Source: Mesorhizobium sp. M3A.F.Ca.ET.080.04.2.1 (GTDB taxonomy: Bacteria > Pseudomonadota > Alphaproteobacteria > Rhizobiales > Rhizobiaceae). From it: a stretch of DNA of 64,000 bases. Under the pieces are notes generated by a model. It worked only from the letters and a program-made list of their open reading frames with translations, ran no database searches and was not told the origin of the DNA. Each line of letters begins with the position of its first letter. The first letter of the stretch is position 1. The position numbers and the translations under genes are program-made. The DNA lies in NCBI RefSeq assembly GCF_003952525.1, contig NZ_CP034451.1:2790001-2854000 (forward strand), given 5' to 3'. Positions 54,378 to 63,766 of the stretch are shown in pieces.

Positions 54378-55265
54378 ATGCAGCCGCCAAGTTGGCGCGC
54401 GGCGATACCCCCGATGAAATGCCTTGTCATCAACCTTGACCGGTCTAGCGACAGGCTTGCCCATGTCGCGGCCCAATTCGACCGGATCGGTGTCCCATTC
54501 GAGCGGGTCGCGGCCGTCGAGGGGATGAGCCTGCCCGATCTTGCCTCAATGGCGCGGCCGGCAAACCATGCTTCCAAACTGCGTATGACCGAGGGTGAGA
54601 TCGCGTGCCTGCTCAGCCACAGGGAGTGCTGGTCGCGGATTGCTGCCGGTGACGATGCCTATGTCGCCGTGTTCGAGGATGACGTGCTCGTTTCGGGCAA
54701 TGCAGGGGCACTGCTTGCCGATGCCAGCTGGATCCCGGCCGATGCCGGCATCATCAAGCTCGAGACCTTCTTCCACAAAACGACCGTTGCGCGCAGGCGC
54801 CTCGCCGTCCGTCGCGGATTTTCGGCAAGCAGGCTGCATGGTGTCCATCTCGGCAGCGCCGGCTACATCGTGTCGAAACGAGCCGCCGGAGCACTGCTCG
54901 AGGCGACCGAGGTGATCAGCAGACCGGTCGACCACGTGCTGTTCAATCCGCGATTCAAGCCCCCTTCCGTCGAGGCGATCTACCAGTTGCGGCCGGCGCT
55001 TTGCGCCCAGGAGCATTTCATCGCGCAAGGAATGATCCGGTTCCCAAGCCTGCTCGTGCAGGATCGCGAAGAGCAGCTTGAGCTGAGAGGCATCCACAGA
55101 AAGCCGAAGGGATCATCCGGCGACAGGATCAGGCGCGAATTCCGGCGGATATGGCAACAGCTTGCGGATCTCTGCCGGCTGCGGCGATCGTTGATCGTGC
55201 CCTTCGAACAGTATCGAACACGCGTCCGGCCGCCCCATACACAGCGCGAAAAAAACGCGCTATAG
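54378..55265 (+). CDS. Glycosyltransferase family 25 protein (LPS-type)
   Basis: 295 residues if ATG 54378 is used (AAGG 9 bp upstream); ATG 54414, at the conserved [14 protein letters not shown], is the alternative. GT25 features: [35 protein letters not shown], and the acidic EDD ([11 protein letters not shown]) near the catalytic centre. Members add galactose or other sugars to lipooligosaccharide cores. The C-terminal ~60 residues are basic. It lies 10 bp before glnD, so both may be read together. Confidence 0.82.
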   Translation: MQPPSWRAAIPPMKCLVINLDRSSDRLAHVAAQFDRIGVPFERVAAVEGMSLPDLASMARPANHASKLRMTEGEIACLLSHRECWSRIAAGDDAYVAVFEDDVLVSGNAGALLADASWIPADAGIIKLETFFHKTTVARRRLAVRRGFSASRLHGVHLGSAGYIVSKRAAGALLEATEVISRPVDHVLFNPRFKPPSVEAIYQLRPALCAQEHFIAQGMIRFPSLLVQDREEQLELRGIHRKPKGSSGDRIRREFRRIWQQLADLCRLRRSLIVPFEQYRTRVRPPHTQREKNAL

Positions 55266-55275
55266 ACGCCGCCGA

Positions 55276-58080
55276 ATGGCAAAGATCTCCCTGAAACTCG
55301 ACGAAATCATCGACGGCGAGGCATTGCGCCGCGACATGACCGCGCTGACCGCGGCCCATGCGGGGGACGGTTCCCGCCAGGCGACACGCGCGGCCGTCCT
55401 GCAGTTGCTCAAGGCCCGCCTGGCCGATGGACGCAAGATCGCGGAAGCCATGCTGAAGGAAGATGGCGGCGGCAACGCCTGCGCCGAGCGGCTCTCGCAT
55501 CTGATGGACGAGCTGATCCGGGCCCTCTACGACTTCGCCGCGACGCATGTCTACAGGGTCAAGAACCGCTCGGCGGCCGAGCGCATGGCCATCGTCGCGG
55601 TCGGCGGCTATGGCCGCGGCACGCTGGCGCCCGGCTCCGACATCGACCTTCTGTTCCTGCTTCCCTACAAGCAGACGCCCTGGGGCGAGCAGATCGTCGA
55701 ATACATGCTCTATATGCTGTGGGACATGGGGCTGAAGGTCGGCCACGCCACCCGCAACATCGAGGAGTGCCTCAGGCTTTCGCGCACCGACGTCACCATC
55801 CGCACCTCGATCCTGGAAGCGCGTTTCCTGTGGGGCGAACGCAAGCTCTATGACGAGTTGCTCACCCGGTTCGACCATGAAGTGGTGCGCACCACGGGGC
55901 CGGAATATGTGCAGGCCAAGCTCGCCGAGCGCGACGAACGCCATGCCAAGGCGGGCGAAAGCCGCTATCTGGTCGAGCCCAACGTCAAGGACGGCAAGGG
56001 CGGGCTGCGCGATCTGCAGACGCTGTTCTGGATCGGCAAATATTTCTACCGCGTCCGCACCGGCGAGGAGCTGGTCGAGAAGGGCGTCTTCACCGGGGCC
56101 GAATATCGCGAGTTCCAGAAGGCCGAGGATTTCCTGTGGGCCGTGCGCTGCCACATGCATTTCCTCACCGGCAAGGCCGAGGAGCGGGTGCATTTCGACA
56201 TCCAGCGCGAGATCGCGGAGCGGCTGGGCTACACCACGCATCCCGGCCTGTCGGCGGTCGAGCGCTTCATGAAGCACTATTTTCTCGTCGCCAAGGATGT
56301 CGGTGACCTGACCCGCATCTTCTGCGCGGCGCTGGAAGAGGAGCAGGCCAAGCATGTGCCCGGCTTCAACCGCATCTTCCTCACCTTCTCACGGCGCAAG
56401 CGCAAGCTTGCCGGCACGTCCGACTTCATCGTCGACAACCACCGCATCAACATCGCCGACGACATGGTGTTCGAGCGCGATCCGGTCAACCTGCTGCGGC
56501 TGTTCTGGTTCGCCGACAAGCATGGGCTGGAATTCCATCCGGATGCGCTGAAGCTGCTCACCCGCTCGCTCGGGCTCGTCCACAAATCGCTCCGGCGCGA
56601 CGAGGAAGCCAACCGGCTGTTCCTCGACATCCTCACCTCCGACCGCAATGCCGAGCTCAACCTCAGACGCATGAACGAGGCTGGACTGCTCGGCAAGCTG
56701 ATCCCCGACTTCGGCAAGATCGTCGCCATGATGCAGTTCTCGATGTACCACCACTATACGGTGGACGAGCATCTCATCCGCTGCATCGGCGTGCTGGCCG
56801 AGATCGAGCGCGGCGACGGCGCGAAGGTTCATCCGCTGTCGCACTCGCTGATGCCGGGACTGAAGAAAAGCCGCGAGGCGCTCTATGTCGCGGTGCTGCT
56901 GCACGACATCGCCAAGGGGCGGCCGGAGGACCATTCGGAAGCCGGCGCCAGGATCGCGCGGCGCATCTGCCCGCATATGGGGCTGTCGGCCGCCGATACC
57001 GAGACTGTCGCCTGGCTGGTCGAGAACCATCTCGTCATGTCGATGACGGCGCAGACGCGCGACCTCAACGACCGCAAGACGATCGAGGATTTTGCCTCGA
57101 TCGTGCAATCGGTGGAGCGGCTGAAACTGCTTTTGATCCTCACCGTCTGCGATATCCGGGGCGTGGGGCCGGGCGTCTGGAACGGCTGGAAGGGACAGCT
57201 GCTGCGCACGCTCTATTTCGAGACCGAACTGCTTTTGACCGGCGGCTTCTCGGAAGTCTCGCGCGCCGAGCGCACGGCGGAAGCACGCGAGCAACTGGCG
57301 GAGGCGCTGGCTGGCTGGCCGGCCAAGGAGCGCAAACGCTACGTCGCCCAGCATTACGAGAATTATCTGCTGACGGTCGACCTGCCGGACCAATTGCGCC
57401 ATGCCGAGTTCGTCCGCGAGGCGGATGCCGCCGGCAAGAAGCTCGCCACCATGGTCAAGACGCATGAGTTCGAGGCAGTGACCGAGGTGACCGTGCTGGC
57501 GCAGGACCATCCGCGCCTGCTCTCCGTCATTGCCGGTGCCTGTGCCGCGGCCGGCGGCAACATCGTCGATGCGCAGATCTTCACCACCTCGGACGGCCGG
57601 GCCCTGGATACCATCCTGATCTCCCGGGAGTTCGACCTGGACGAAGACGAAAGGCGACGCGCAGAGCGCGTCGGGCGGCTGATCGAGGACGTGCTGTCCG
57701 GCAAGAGCTGGCTGCCCGAGATGATCGAGAAACGCACCAAGCCTAAGCGCGGCGCCAAGGCGTTCCGCATCCCACCGCGCGCCGAGATCCGCAACACGCT
57801 GTCGAACCGCTTTTCCGTTATCGAGATCGAGGGGCTGGACCGGCCGGGCCTGCTCTCCGAGATCACCCGCGCGCTGTCCGACCTGTCGCTCGATATCGCC
57901 TCGGCGCACATCACCACATTCGGCGAGAAGGTCATCGACACCTTCTACGTCACCGACCTCACCGGGCAGAAGATCGACAGCCCGACGCGCACGGCCACCA
58001 TCCACAAGCGGCTGATCGACACGCTCGAAGGCAACGCGGCCGAACGCAACGGCAAGGCCAAGGCAGCGGCCGCCGAGTGA
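55276..58080 (+). CDS. glnD: PII uridylyltransferase/uridylyl-removing enzyme
   Basis: 934 residues. GlnD senses glutamine and uridylylates or de-uridylylates PII, controlling nitrogen assimilation. Nucleotidyltransferase motif [18 protein letters not shown] begins near residue 109, an HD phosphohydrolase domain with [15 protein letters not shown] lies near 541-555, and two ACT domains end the protein ([16 protein letters not shown] and [18 protein letters not shown]). Length and domain order are normal. It is followed by murJ after 46 bp, as usual in rhizobia. Confidence 0.97.
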   Translation: MAKISLKLDEIIDGEALRRDMTALTAAHAGDGSRQATRAAVLQLLKARLADGRKIAEAMLKEDGGGNACAERLSHLMDELIRALYDFAATHVYRVKNRSAAERMAIVAVGGYGRGTLAPGSDIDLLFLLPYKQTPWGEQIVEYMLYMLWDMGLKVGHATRNIEECLRLSRTDVTIRTSILEARFLWGERKLYDELLTRFDHEVVRTTGPEYVQAKLAERDERHAKAGESRYLVEPNVKDGKGGLRDLQTLFWIGKYFYRVRTGEELVEKGVFTGAEYREFQKAEDFLWAVRCHMHFLTGKAEERVHFDIQREIAERLGYTTHPGLSAVERFMKHYFLVAKDVGDLTRIFCAALEEEQAKHVPGFNRIFLTFSRRKRKLAGTSDFIVDNHRINIADDMVFERDPVNLLRLFWFADKHGLEFHPDALKLLTRSLGLVHKSLRRDEEANRLFLDILTSDRNAELNLRRMNEAGLLGKLIPDFGKIVAMMQFSMYHHYTVDEHLIRCIGVLAEIERGDGAKVHPLSHSLMPGLKKSREALYVAVLLHDIAKGRPEDHSEAGARIARRICPHMGLSAADTETVAWLVENHLVMSMTAQTRDLNDRKTIEDFASIVQSVERLKLLLILTVCDIRGVGPGVWNGWKGQLLRTLYFETELLLTGGFSEVSRAERTAEAREQLAEALAGWPAKERKRYVAQHYENYLLTVDLPDQLRHAEFVREADAAGKKLATMVKTHEFEAVTEVTVLAQDHPRLLSVIAGACAAAGGNIVDAQIFTTSDGRALDTILISREFDLDEDERRRAERVGRLIEDVLSGKSWLPEMIEKRTKPKRGAKAFRIPPRAEIRNTLSNRFSVIEIEGLDRPGLLSEITRALSDLSLDIASAHITTFGEKVIDTFYVTDLTGQKIDSPTRTATIHKRLIDTLEGNAAERNGKAKAAAAE

Positions 58081-58126
58081 TCATCACCATCCATTTGACG
58101 CAATTGCGCAGGCAGTCATTCACCGC

Positions 58127-59719
58127 ATGAGCCTTGTCAAGAAATTCGCCACGGTCGCTTCCGGCACGCTGATGAGCCGCGCGCTGGGCTTCGGCCGCGA
58201 GATGCTGATGGCGGCGGCGCTCGGCACCGGGCCGGTCGCTGACGCCTTCAACGCGGCCTTCCAGTTTCCCAACACATTCCGCCGGCTGTTCGCCGAGGGC
58301 GCGTTCAACGCCGCCTTCGTGCCGCTCTTCGCCAAGGAGATCGAGACGCACGGCACCGACGGCGCCAAGCGCTTTTCGGAGGAAGTGTTCGGCGTGCTGT
58401 TCTCGGCGCTGCTGGCGCTCACCATCGCCATGGAACTGGCGATGCCGCTGATCGTCCGCTATCTGGTGGCGCCGGGCTTTGCCGACATCCCAGGCAAATT
58501 CGAGACGACCGTCCGGCTGGCGACGATCATGTTTCCGTACCTGATCTGCATGTCGCTCGGCGCCATGATGGCCGGCATGCTGAATTCGCTGCGCCGCTAT
58601 TTCGCGGCGGCGATCGCGCCGGCCTTCCTCAACATCATCCTGATCAGCGTGCTGGCTTACGCCTGGTATCACGGTCTGGACGCCCATGATGTCGGCTTCG
58701 GGCTCTCATGGGGCGTGCTGGCGGCGGGGCTGGTTCAGCTCGCCATCGTCTGGGTGGCGGTGCGCCATGCCGGCATCTCGATCGGCTTCCGCCGGCCGAA
58801 GATGACGCCCAACGTCAAGCGGCTGCTGATCCTGGCGCTGCCGGCCGCGATCACCGGCGGCATCACCCAGATCAACCAGCTTGTCGGCACGGCGATCGCC
58901 TCGGGGCAGAACAGCGCCGTGTCCTCATTGGCTTACGCCGACCGCATCTACCAGCTGCCGCTCGGCGTCGTCGGCGTGGCGGTGGCGATCGTGCTGTTGC
59001 CGGAACTGTCGCGGGCGTTGAAATCGGGGAACCTGATCGAGGCCGCCAATCTGCAGAACCGCTCGGTCGAGTTCACGCTGTTCATGACGCTGCCGGCCGC
59101 AGCCGCGCTCTGGGTGATGTCGGAGCCGATCGTGCGGCTGGTCTATGAGCGCGGCGCCTTCGCCGCCAACAATTCGACGCCGGTCGTCGCCTCGATCCTG
59201 GCGATCTTCGGTCTCGGCCTGCCGGCCTTCGTGCTGATCAAGGCCTTCACGCCCGGCTATTTCGCGCGCGAGGACACGCGCACGCCGATGATCTTCGCCG
59301 CCATCTCGGTCGGCGTGAATGTCGCCATCGCCTTGTCCCTGTTCCCGTCGATGGGTGCGCCGGGCATCGCCGTCGCCTCGGCCATCGCGGGCTGGGTCAA
59401 CGCGCTGATGCTGCTCGGCATGCTGATCCGCCGCGGCCATTGGGGGCGCGACATGCCGCTGTTGAGGCGGATTCCGCGGCTGGTGCTTTCGGCCGTCATA
59501 ATGGCGACAGCGCTTTACTTCGCCGAGCACTATTTCGCCGCGAAGCTCGGACCCGGCTCGCCGCTGGTGGTCAAGGCGACGACGCTGCTCACGCTCGTCG
59601 GCGGGGGTGCTGCGCTCTACTTCATCACCGCCTTCGGCACCGGCGGCGCCGATTTCGGCATGATCCGGCGCAACGTCAGGCGTGGCTCGGCAAAGGCCAC
59701 GCCGCCGCCAACGGAATGA
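58127..59719 (+). CDS. murJ: Lipid II flippase MurJ (MviN)
   Basis: 530 residues with about 14 hydrophobic segments, normal for MurJ, which flips lipid II across the inner membrane for peptidoglycan synthesis. Family features: SRALGFGREMLMAAALG, FRRLFAEGAFNAAFVPLF near the N-terminus and YERGAFAANNS in the second half. Start ATG 58127. The product is complete; its end is directly followed by the remnant of a LysE-type gene on the other strand. Confidence 0.96.
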   Translation: MSLVKKFATVASGTLMSRALGFGREMLMAAALGTGPVADAFNAAFQFPNTFRRLFAEGAFNAAFVPLFAKEIETHGTDGAKRFSEEVFGVLFSALLALTIAMELAMPLIVRYLVAPGFADIPGKFETTVRLATIMFPYLICMSLGAMMAGMLNSLRRYFAAAIAPAFLNIILISVLAYAWYHGLDAHDVGFGLSWGVLAAGLVQLAIVWVAVRHAGISIGFRRPKMTPNVKRLLILALPAAITGGITQINQLVGTAIASGQNSAVSSLAYADRIYQLPLGVVGVAVAIVLLPELSRALKSGNLIEAANLQNRSVEFTLFMTLPAAAALWVMSEPIVRLVYERGAFAANNSTPVVASILAIFGLGLPAFVLIKAFTPGYFAREDTRTPMIFAAISVGVNVAIALSLFPSMGAPGIAVASAIAGWVNALMLLGMLIRRGHWGRDMPLLRRIPRLVLSAVIMATALYFAEHYFAAKLGPGSPLVVKATTLLTLVGGGAALYFITAFGTGGADFGMIRRNVRRGSAKATPPPTE

Positions 59720-60206
59720 CGACCAGCGAGCCGCCGGCGCTTGCCCGCGCTCCAGCGCCAGCTTGGCTCCGAACAGACTGAGCAGGCCGCCGGCGATGCG
59801 ATCGATAGCACGGCGCAGCCGCTGGTAGCCGTTGGAAACCGCTTCGGCGGAGCAGCCAGACCACGCAGGCATACCAGCCGACCGAGATCGCCACCCTGAG
59901 CGCGACCGCGAGCGAAGTCCCCAGGGCAAGCGAGGGCTGCGCCGGCAAGGCGACGGCAAAGATACTGGCAACCGAAAGCGCCGACGCGGATTGGCAAGGC
60001 TCGTTGCAAAGCCGATCCAGAAGGCCCTGCTGGTCCGGAAATTCTTCGCACCGGCGGGCAATATAGCATCGGCTGCGCTGCGTTTCTCAACCAGGACGAT
60101 AAGCCTTACGCCCGAATAGATGAGGTAGCCGGCGCCGGCCAGTTTCGACGTTGCATAGCCCCACGGCGCGACCAGGAAGGGGTCGGTTCGGTCTAGGGGC
60201 AAAATG
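59720..60206 (-). pseudogene. LysE-family transporter remnant, 3' part
   Basis: Reading the minus strand, LysE/RhtB-like text appears in alternating frames: APWGYATSKLAGAGYLIYSG and FWIGFATSLANP in one, then FAVALPAQPSLALGTSLAVA and WYACVVWLLRR in a second, then IDRIAGGLLSLFGAKLALER back in the first. So at least two frameshifts are needed, near 59975-59990 and near 59850-59865. The N-terminal part is missing here and is found at 62283-62425. Junctions are approximate. Confidence 0.8.
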
Positions 60207-60308
60207 ACGCTCTAAGCATCTGAACGCCGCTGAGTTGTCACGATACCCCACCTTCCAGGCGATCATTTCTATCGGCGACTGTAGATGAGCCAAAGATCGA
60301 AACGGCAA
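60203..60308 (-). pseudogene. AraC-type helix-turn-helix fragment
   Basis: The minus strand encodes SPIEMIAWKVGYRDNSAAFR, which fits the second HTH of AraC/GlxA-type regulators (IAWKVGY.D.S.FR), followed by LERHFAPRP. No start, N-terminal domain or proper end exists. It overlaps the tail of the LysR gene in another frame. About 30 residues are recognisable. Confidence 0.45.
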
Positions 60309-61164
60309 AAGAAATGAAACTGCGTAGTCTGGGCGTCATGCGTCTGTCGCGATAGTAGAGCAGCCACATGGGGCGCTCTCCAAGATGCCAATCCGGGAAA
60401 AGCCGGATCAAGCAGCCTGCTTCGATGTCGCGCATCAGCAGTATTTCAGGCTGCATGATAATGCCGAGGCCCGCTCGGGCTGCTGCAAGGACAGCTTGAC
60501 CATTGTTCACGGTTATCATTCGCCTCGGCGAGACTCGTAGGTCTTCCTCTCTGCCGGTAAATCTCCAGGCCGAGTGCGCTGATGGTGTGAACGCCACAAT
60601 TTCGTGATCTACCAGTTCCTTGGGATGCGAGGGGACTCCCCTGTCCGCGAGATATTCTGGCGCGGCGCAGATCGCCATTCGATAGGGCTTTAAAGGTCGA
60701 GCGATCATGCTGCTATCCGACATCACGCCGATGCGGAAAGCAACGTCAAACCCTTCTTCAATGAGGTCTACATTCCGATCAGTCAAAGTGATGTCGAGTT
60801 CTACATCAGGAGCTAGAGTTCGGTAGCCGGAGAGCGCAGGCATCAGTGCTTGCGCGCCGAAAGTCGTCGGCGCGGTTATACGCAGTATCCCTTGTGCCGT
60901 CGTCTGCTGCAGTTCGGCTGCCTCTTCTGCGATTGCAATCCGGTCCAGAATATCGCGGCATTGCTCATAATAGCTGGAGCCGAAGTCCGTCAGGCTCTGC
61001 CTACGTGTTGTTCGGTTGAGGAGACGGGTTCCGAGGCGCTGCTCCAGCGCAGCAATGTGCTGCCCAACCATCGCGGGCGACTGCCCGAGCTCTACCGCGG
61101 CCGCGCTCATGGAGCCGGCCTGCACAGTTGCAACGAACGCCTGCATAGAGCGAAGAAGGTCCAT
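60238..61164 (-). CDS. LysR-family regulator on the insertion
   Basis: 308 residues. N-terminal HTH: LLRSMQAFVATVQAGSMSAAAVELGQSPAMVGQHIAALE. It belongs to the subgroup of single-effector regulators next to short-chain dehydrogenases (VDLIEEGFDVAFRIG, RRMTPRLRSFISFAV). The last ~16 residues after SIFG (SSTVADRNDRLEGGVS) are not typical and are read through the AraC-type fragment, so the natural end was probably lost at a junction near 60285. It is divergent from the SDR gene. GC is lower than in neighbouring genes. Confidence 0.85.
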   Translation of the reverse strand: MDLLRSMQAFVATVQAGSMSAAAVELGQSPAMVGQHIAALEQRLGTRLLNRTTRRQSLTDFGSSYYEQCRDILDRIAIAEEAAELQQTTAQGILRITAPTTFGAQALMPALSGYRTLAPDVELDITLTDRNVDLIEEGFDVAFRIGVMSDSSMIARPLKPYRMAICAAPEYLADRGVPSHPKELVDHEIVAFTPSAHSAWRFTGREEDLRVSPRRMITVNNGQAVLAAARAGLGIIMQPEILLMRDIEAGCLIRLFPDWHLGERPMWLLYYRDRRMTPRLRSFISFAVSIFGSSTVADRNDRLEGGVS

Positions 61165-61203
61165 TTAATGGAAATGCTTTCAAATTATCCAAAAAATTGG
61201 GTT

Positions 61204-61227
61204 ATTATCAGCTACCGAGAAGATAAT
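61204..61227. promoter_or_regulatory. ATTATC-N12-GATAAT operator candidate
   Basis: ATTATC (61204-61209) and GATAAT (61222-61227) form a perfect inverted repeat in the 97-bp AT-rich gap between the divergent LysR and SDR genes, 34 bp before the SDR start. Its place fits a LysR-type binding site. Confidence 0.45.
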
Positions 61228-61261
61228 TACAACTGCGCGGACACCTTCAGGAGATTCAAGG

Positions 61262-62020
61262 ATGGTCAAGCGGTTCAGTAAGAAAACAGTCGTCATCACT
61301 GGCGCGGGAACGGGTATTGGGCGTTCGGCTGCAATTCGCCTCGCTGCGGAGGGAGCGCAGACCGTCCTTGTCGGGCGACGCCTAGAGCTGCTCGAACAAG
61401 TGGCTGCTGAAATCACGGCCACCGGCGGGGTAGCCAGAGTGATGGCGTGCGACATCGGCAATTCGGACCAAGTTTCTGCACTGTTCGGGCAAGTCGCTGA
61501 CACAGCAGGACACATAGATGGCCTCTTCGCCAATGCGGGAATATTGGGACAATTCAAGCCGCTAGCCGAGGCGGAGGTTGCGGATTTTGCGGACCTGATG
61601 TCAACGAACGTGCTGGGCACATTTCTCTCAATCAAACATTGCTTGCCGTTCCTAGAGGGCGGCGCGATCGTCATCAATGCCTCGTGGACAGTCGACAGCG
61701 TGATGCCCGGCGCAGGTGTTTATGCTACGACCAAAGGGGCAACTGTCACCATGACGCGTACGCTCGCAATGGAGCAAGGACCGCGAGATATTCGGGTTAA
61801 CAGCATCAGCCCTGGGATCATTCTCACGCCGATGGCTGAAGAGGCGCTCGATCCATCCTTGGCTGGCAAGCTGGCTGCTCACGCGCCACTCCGGCGTAAC
61901 GGGACACCCGAAGACGTAGCCGGGACGGTTGCCTGGTTGCTATCTGATGACGCGCGTTTTGTCACCGGCCAGGACATTCTGATCGACGGTGGATTTACGC
62001 TCGGTGGGCCGCGGCTTTAA
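61262..62020 (+). CDS. Short-chain dehydrogenase/reductase
   Basis: 252 residues, classical SDR. Cofactor motif TGAGTGIG near residues 13-20, NAGILG near 90, catalytic Ser in VINASWTVDS, and the YATTK pair (Y-x3-K). The C-terminal GTPEDVAGTVAWLLSDDARFVTGQDILIDGG motif is intact. AGGAG lies 8 bp before the ATG. It uses NAD(P) to oxidise or reduce an alcohol or ketone of unknown identity. It is cargo of the insertion and probably controlled by the divergent LysR protein. Confidence 0.92.
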   Translation: MVKRFSKKTVVITGAGTGIGRSAAIRLAAEGAQTVLVGRRLELLEQVAAEITATGGVARVMACDIGNSDQVSALFGQVADTAGHIDGLFANAGILGQFKPLAEAEVADFADLMSTNVLGTFLSIKHCLPFLEGGAIVINASWTVDSVMPGAGVYATTKGATVTMTRTLAMEQGPRDIRVNSISPGIILTPMAEEALDPSLAGKLAAHAPLRRNGTPEDVAGTVAWLLSDDARFVTGQDILIDGGFTLGGPRL

Positions 62021-62068
62021 AAAAGAATGTTTACGCATGCAACAGTTCCTCTAGCGAGCGGCACGCGG

Positions 62069-62278
62069 TCACTCACCTTGCGCGCGCCTGTGTTTGGCGA
62101 TCTCAGCAACAGTGTTTTTGCTGATGTCGAGATCGCGAGCAATCCAACGGTAACTGCGGCCTTCGGCGATCACCCCCACGACCCTTGGCGCGAGCCGATC
62201 TGACTTCGGTCGCTCTCCCATCTCACGGCCGAGTTTCTTGCTGCGTGCCTTGCTTTGGCAAGCCTGGTCTAAATCTGA
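62069..62278 (-). pseudogene. Serine recombinase (resolvase/invertase) C-terminal fragment
   Basis: About 65 residues, ending in a normal stop at 62069. The text KLGREMGERPKSDRLAPRVV followed by IAEGRSYRWIARDLDISKNTV is the C-terminal HTH of Pin/Hin-like resolvases. The N-terminal catalytic domain with its serine is absent; instead, the frame runs into the LysE remnant. So this is a recombinase stump at the right end of the insertion. Confidence 0.7.
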
Positions 62279-62282
62279 CGGT

Positions 62283-62425
62283 GGCGATGCCGATGCCGCA
62301 GACGGCGGCAAGCCCGGCGCCGCGCGAGCGCGCCACGGCGATAGACGCCGTCATCAGGAAGTTCGGTCCGGGCGAAACAGCCGCGACCAATCAGAAAGAC
62401 GCTAGGGCACAGCAATTCAATTCTG
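62283..62425 (-). pseudogene. LysE-family transporter remnant, 5' part
   Basis: The minus strand encodes LVAAVSPGPNFLMTASIAVA and continues RSRGAGLAAVCGIGIATV, the hallmark N-terminus of LysE/RhtB exporters (SPGPNF). Before it, ELNCCALASF is in the same frame but is cut off by a TGA at 62391-62393. After GIGIATV the family text breaks off at the recombinase fragment. The continuation is at 59720-60206. Confidence 0.75.
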
Positions 62426-62529
62426 GCTGGCTAGAGCCAACCCAAGCCATGGATCGCGCCTCTTGATCCCGCATTCGCCTTCGTCCATAAGCGCGCCGTC
62501 GCAAGACTTTCGCCGGGCGGTTTCCAGCC

Positions 62530-62572
62530 GCATGATTGGCTCCAAAAAGTCTGCAACTTTTTGGAATCATGC
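62530..62572. repeat. Palindromic element upstream of trpS
   Basis: GCATGAT (62530-62536) pairs with ATCATGC (62566-62572), and inside it TCCAAAAAGT (62541-62550) pairs with ACTTTTTGGA (62556-62565); TGGC is a one-sided bulge. The AAAAGTCTGCAACTTTTTGG core recurs in rhizobial intergenic DNA. It ends 32 bp before the trpS start. Confidence 0.75.
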
Positions 62573-62604
62573 TTATACGGCCCTCCACAAGCCATGGGGA
62601 AATC

Positions 62605-63672
62605 ATGTCCGCCTTCAAGCCACTCGTCTTTTCGGGGGTCCAGCCGACCGGCAACCTGCATCTCGGCAACTATCTCGGCGCCATCAAGAAATTCGTCGCC
62701 CTCCAGGAACAGTCCGACTGCATCTACTGCGTCGTCGACCTGCATTCGCTGACGGCGCAGCTCGTCCATCAGGATCTGGGCGACCAGACGCGCTCGATCA
62801 CCGCCGCATTCCTTGCCTCCGGCATCGACTCGAAGAAGCACATCGTTTTCAACCAGTCGCGGGTCATCCAGCACGCCGAGCTCGCCTGGATCTTCAATTG
62901 CGTGGCGCGCATCGGCTGGATGTACCGCATGACGCAATTCAAGGACAAAGCCGGCAAGGATCGTGAGAACGCCTCGCTCGGCCTGCTCGCCTATCCGAGC
63001 CTGATGGCCGCCGACATCCTGCTCTACCGTGCCACGCATGTGCCGGTTGGCGAGGACCAGAAGCAGCATCTCGAGCTCACCCGCGACATCGCGCAGAAGT
63101 TCAACAACGATTTTTCCGAGCGCATCGCCGCTCTTGGCGTAGGCGTCGAGATGGAGGTCGGCGAAGAGACCGTGAACGGCTATTTCCCGATCACCGAACC
63201 GGTGATCGGCGGCCCCGCGGCGCGCATCATGAGCCTGCGCGACGGCTCCAAGAAGATGTCGAAGTCGGACCCTTCGGACCTTTCGCGCATCAACCTGACG
63301 GACGATGCCGACACCATCTCGAAGAAGATCCGCAAGGCCAAGACCGATCCCGCGGCGCTGCCGAGCGAGGTCGACGGGCTGGAGAGCCGGCCGGAAGCGG
63401 AGAACCTGGTCGGCATCTATGCGGGGCTCGCCGAAATCTCCAAGGCCGACGTGCTGAAGGAATATGGCGGCCAACAGTTCTCCGTGTTCAAGCCGGCGCT
63501 CGCCGACCTTGCCGTGGAAAAGCTCGCGCCGATCGCTTCCGAGATGCGCCGCATCGAGGGCGACCGCGCCTATGTCGACGCCGTGCTCAAGGACGGCGGC
63601 GATCGTGCCCGTGCGATCGCCGAGGGGACGATGAAGACGGTACGCGACATCATCGGCCTGCTGCAGGACTGA
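62605..63672 (+). CDS. trpS: Tryptophanyl-tRNA synthetase
   Basis: 355 residues from ATG 62605 ([16 protein letters not shown]), chosen because the conserved protein starts there and GGGGA lies 5 bp upstream; the longer frame crosses the palindrome. Class I synthetase that charges tRNA-Trp. The HIGH-like motif is TGNLHLGN (residues 15-22) and the KMSKS loop is residues 217-221. Follows murJ in related genomes; here the decayed LysE gene and insertion lie between. Confidence 0.97.
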   Translation: MSAFKPLVFSGVQPTGNLHLGNYLGAIKKFVALQEQSDCIYCVVDLHSLTAQLVHQDLGDQTRSITAAFLASGIDSKKHIVFNQSRVIQHAELAWIFNCVARIGWMYRMTQFKDKAGKDRENASLGLLAYPSLMAADILLYRATHVPVGEDQKQHLELTRDIAQKFNNDFSERIAALGVGVEMEVGEETVNGYFPITEPVIGGPAARIMSLRDGSKKMSKSDPSDLSRINLTDDADTISKKIRKAKTDPAALPSEVDGLESRPEAENLVGIYAGLAEISKADVLKEYGGQQFSVFKPALADLAVEKLAPIASEMRRIEGDRAYVDAVLKDGGDRARAIAEGTMKTVRDIIGLLQD

Positions 63673-63766
63673 TCGGTCCCGCCTTCCATCGCCCTGTCGG
63701 CCGGCGGCTTGCCGCCGGTTCGTGGCGGTGGCAGATTGCGCCGAGTCTCATACCGAGCAGACAGAC

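Larger units (their letters stand above)
60206..62282. mobile_element. Foreign insertion splitting a LysE-family gene
   Basis: About 2.08 kb between the two LysE halves. It contains an AraC fragment, a LysR gene, a divergent SDR gene and the end of a serine recombinase. Hand counts of single 60-base lines gave 53% and 58% GC in the LysR gene (60781, 60901) and 57% and 50% in the SDR gene (61441, 61621), against 68% in glnD (57301); one SDR line reached 70%. No terminal inverted repeats or intact transposase were found, so mechanism and exact ends are open. Confidence 0.7.
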
